From positions 1-39,697 of IMG/VR virus record IMGVR_UViG_3300033147_000236: a DNA stretch of 39,697 bases. One strand, written 5' to 3'. Below are positions 38,778 through 39,697 of this stretch, one piece after another. Numbering within the stretch: the first letter of the stretch is position 1; the number at the start of each line of letters is the position of its first letter. The notes beneath the pieces are model-generated. The model did not search any database and had not been told where the DNA came from. It was given only the letters and a program-made list of their open reading frames with translations. Source of the DNA: a virus. A program made the position numbers and the translations under genes.

Positions 38778-39268
38778 GCGGCGAGAAGAAGATGTGGAAT
38801 TATCTAGGCCCCAAGCTACGATTTGCTGGGCATTTCGAAAGGATTGAATCCCATGAAACGGCGATCGGTACCCCGGATGTTGGCTATTGCATCCGGGGCT
38901 ACAACAATCACATGGAGCTTAAATACACCGAGAAAGAGAATGGGTGTATATTAAGGCCCAGCCAGTGTGCGTGGTTCAAGAAGCGGGTCAAAGCCAAGGG
39001 CCAGCCGTGGCTACTACTACAAATGAAAATCAGGGACACAAGGGGCTGGGCACTTATCCCGGGCTGCGATGTCCCGCCCTTGGTACACACCAAAAATGTC
39101 ATTGAATGGATGCAAGCAGGAGTAGTGGTATGGAAGAATCAAATAGTAATCGAGGAACTGATCCATTACTTGAGTTCGTACTTAGTAGTGGAGGAAGAAC
39201 GGCCAAGTGGGACGTCGGGAAAAGAATCCTCTGGATTGATATTGCCGTCTCACATAAGGAGGAATTAG
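38774..39268 (+). CDS. PD-(D/E)XK nuclease, VRR-NUC-like
   Basis: A 164-aa protein. The nuclease core is GTPD (32-35) followed by ELK (48-50), with Gln64 in RPSQ after the last strand, the standard VRR-NUC/Holliday-resolvase pattern. Such enzymes resolve branched DNA before packaging or degrade host DNA; a nuclease acting only on A-containing DNA would be helped by a Z genome, but that is speculation. The last 45 codons lie inside a different gene on the same strand (39130-39465) and look less constrained, so the true fold probably ends near residue 130. Confidence 0.78.
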   Translation: MSGEKKMWNYLGPKLRFAGHFERIESHETAIGTPDVGYCIRGYNNHMELKYTEKENGCILRPSQCAWFKKRVKAKGQPWLLLQMKIRDTRGWALIPGCDVPPLVHTKNVIEWMQAGVVVWKNQIVIEELIHYLSSYLVVEEERPSGTSGKESSGLILPSHIRRN

Positions 39269-39465
39269 TCTGGATAAGTGACTTAATGGAAAAACACGCA
39301 CCCTGTGTTGCCATGGTACGTGTTCACCAAGTTATCTGGACCTATTACACTGGGCAAGCGGTGCTTCAAGCAGAGTATCATCTTACATCAATCGGACGAG
39401 TTTGGTATGATTTGATGAAAGAAGCTATCGTATCAAAGTCTTTATTCCTTGAGGTATGTCCTTGA
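39130..39465 (+). CDS. Terminal early gene, hypothetical, long overlap
   Basis: A 111-aa protein read from ATG 39130, behind AGGAGTAG, in another frame of the nuclease gene (139-bp overlap). It has a strand-rich N-terminus (GKRILWIDIAVSHKEEL) and a helix/strand middle (CVAMVRVHQVIWTYYTG). No family is recognised. Its 3' end also overlaps, on the opposite strand, the end of the holin gene by about 41 bp, so early and late transcription meet here without a visible terminator. Confidence 0.55.
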   Translation: MEESNSNRGTDPLLEFVLSSGGRTAKWDVGKRILWIDIAVSHKEELVWISDLMEKHAPCVAMVRVHQVIWTYYTGQAVLQAEYHLTSIGRVWYDLMKEAIVSKSLFLEVCP

Positions 39466-39697
39466 CAAGGAGTCTGCCGCCAAACCAGAAGGCAAGAATG
39501 ATCTTGGTGATCGCCCAATATTGGGGGTCGATACTCTCTGGTGGCGGCAGTTCCCAATAGCCGAAAAGTGAACCTAATACAGTTATAGTGACCCATGGCC
39601 GTATCAGGCGATTGACCCCGTTAACTACCCCGTCGACGATAGGTAAGCCAGAATTTGCTGGTTTATCGTGCTGTCGCGCTGAATCAATTGCCCGAGC
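39425..39697 (-). CDS. Holin-like membrane protein, C-terminal part (runs off the right edge)
   Basis: This is the 3' part of the 141-aa gene whose 5' part is at 1-267; 39584-39697 duplicates 1-114. Hydrophobic stretches WVTITVLGSLFGYWEL and YWAITKIILAFWFGG are separated by PPPESIDPQ, giving two membrane helices joined by a short turn, and the end is DIPQGIKTLIR. This fits the C-terminal hairpin of three-helix holins. The stop is TAG at 39427-39425. Confidence 0.7.
   Translation of the reverse strand, partial: ARAIDSARQHDKPANSGLPIVDGVVNGVNRLIRPWVTITVLGSLFGYWELPPPESIDPQYWAITKIILAFWFGGRLLVKDIPQGIKTLIR
39584..39697. repeat. Terminal direct repeat (right copy)
   Basis: Identical to bases 1-114. 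Joining the copies restores one continuous holin-like gene, which supports circular closure at 39,583 bp. Confidence 0.95.

Noticed and set aside
39462-39490. Promoter from TTGACA at 39462
   Set aside because: No -10 like sequence at 16-18 bases spacing.
39474-39550. Inverted repeat CTGCCGCCA/TGGCGGCAG as bidirectional terminator
   Set aside because: The loop is 59 bases and the arms lie inside the holin coding sequence without T-runs; likely chance or coding constraint.
1-39697. Temperate phage or prophage
   Set aside because: No integrase, excisionase, CI-like repressor, attachment site or host flank; gene content is that of a lytic podovirus.

Overview
The window is a complete genome of a lytic, short-tailed (podovirus-type) phage. 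The first 114 bases are repeated exactly as the last 114, so the contig closes into a circle of 39,583 bp. I see no integrase, repressor, tRNA or phage RNA polymerase. Transcription appears to depend on the host sigma70-type RNA polymerase: seven promoters with TTGACA and an extended -10 can be read directly. The M15 endolysin and spanin-like protein suggest a Gram-negative host. Genome size, the T7-like tail/ejection genes and the 2-aminoadenine genes recall Vibrio phages phiVC8/VP2/VP5. That placement is from memory and not from a database search.

Layout. The minus strand (22.6 kb down to 1, wrapping into 39.43-39.58 kb) carries the late genes: small and large terminase, a 30-aa membrane peptide, portal, a 38-aa basic peptide, a Bbp19-like protein, scaffold, major capsid (with its own promoter and terminator), gp12-like and gp11-like tail tube proteins, three internal/ejection proteins including one of 1570 aa, two T7-gp17-like fibre adaptor proteins, a 584-aa protein ending in 16 copies of a 24-residue repeat, and a lysis cassette (membrane/coiled-coil protein, M15 peptidase, holin-like protein). 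Many of these genes touch through TAATG or ATGA overlaps.

The plus strand (22.9 to 39.47 kb) carries the early and middle genes. Five promoters (22.9, 24.3, 25.6, 28.6 and 30.9 kb) open modules of small genes. Four of the five are followed at once by a GC-rich 5' hairpin. Intergenic hairpins and a recurrent AACACAGGAGCA-type start-associated sequence lie before many start codons. Next come an SF2 helicase, possible ssDNA-binding proteins (one ending in the exact bacterial SSB tail DFDDDIPF) and the replication block.

The central biological finding is a Z-genome (2-aminoadenine for adenine) system: dpoZ (family A DNA polymerase), a PrimPol-helicase, purZ, mazZ, datZ and a PD-(D/E)XK nuclease, in almost unbroken overlap from 32.9 to 39.3 kb. 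On the established pathway, MazZ turns dGTP into dGMP, PurZ joins aspartate to dGMP, host PurB and kinases finish dZTP, DatZ destroys dATP, and DpoZ copies the genome with Z in place of A.

The segment 22.6-24.25 kb is GC-rich, contains the divergent early/late promoter pair and about 620 bp of repeat-bearing noncoding DNA, and is the best candidate for a replication origin or control region. Two small genes near 28.1-28.6 kb look odd: one seems to start at ATA, the other looks split by a frameshift.
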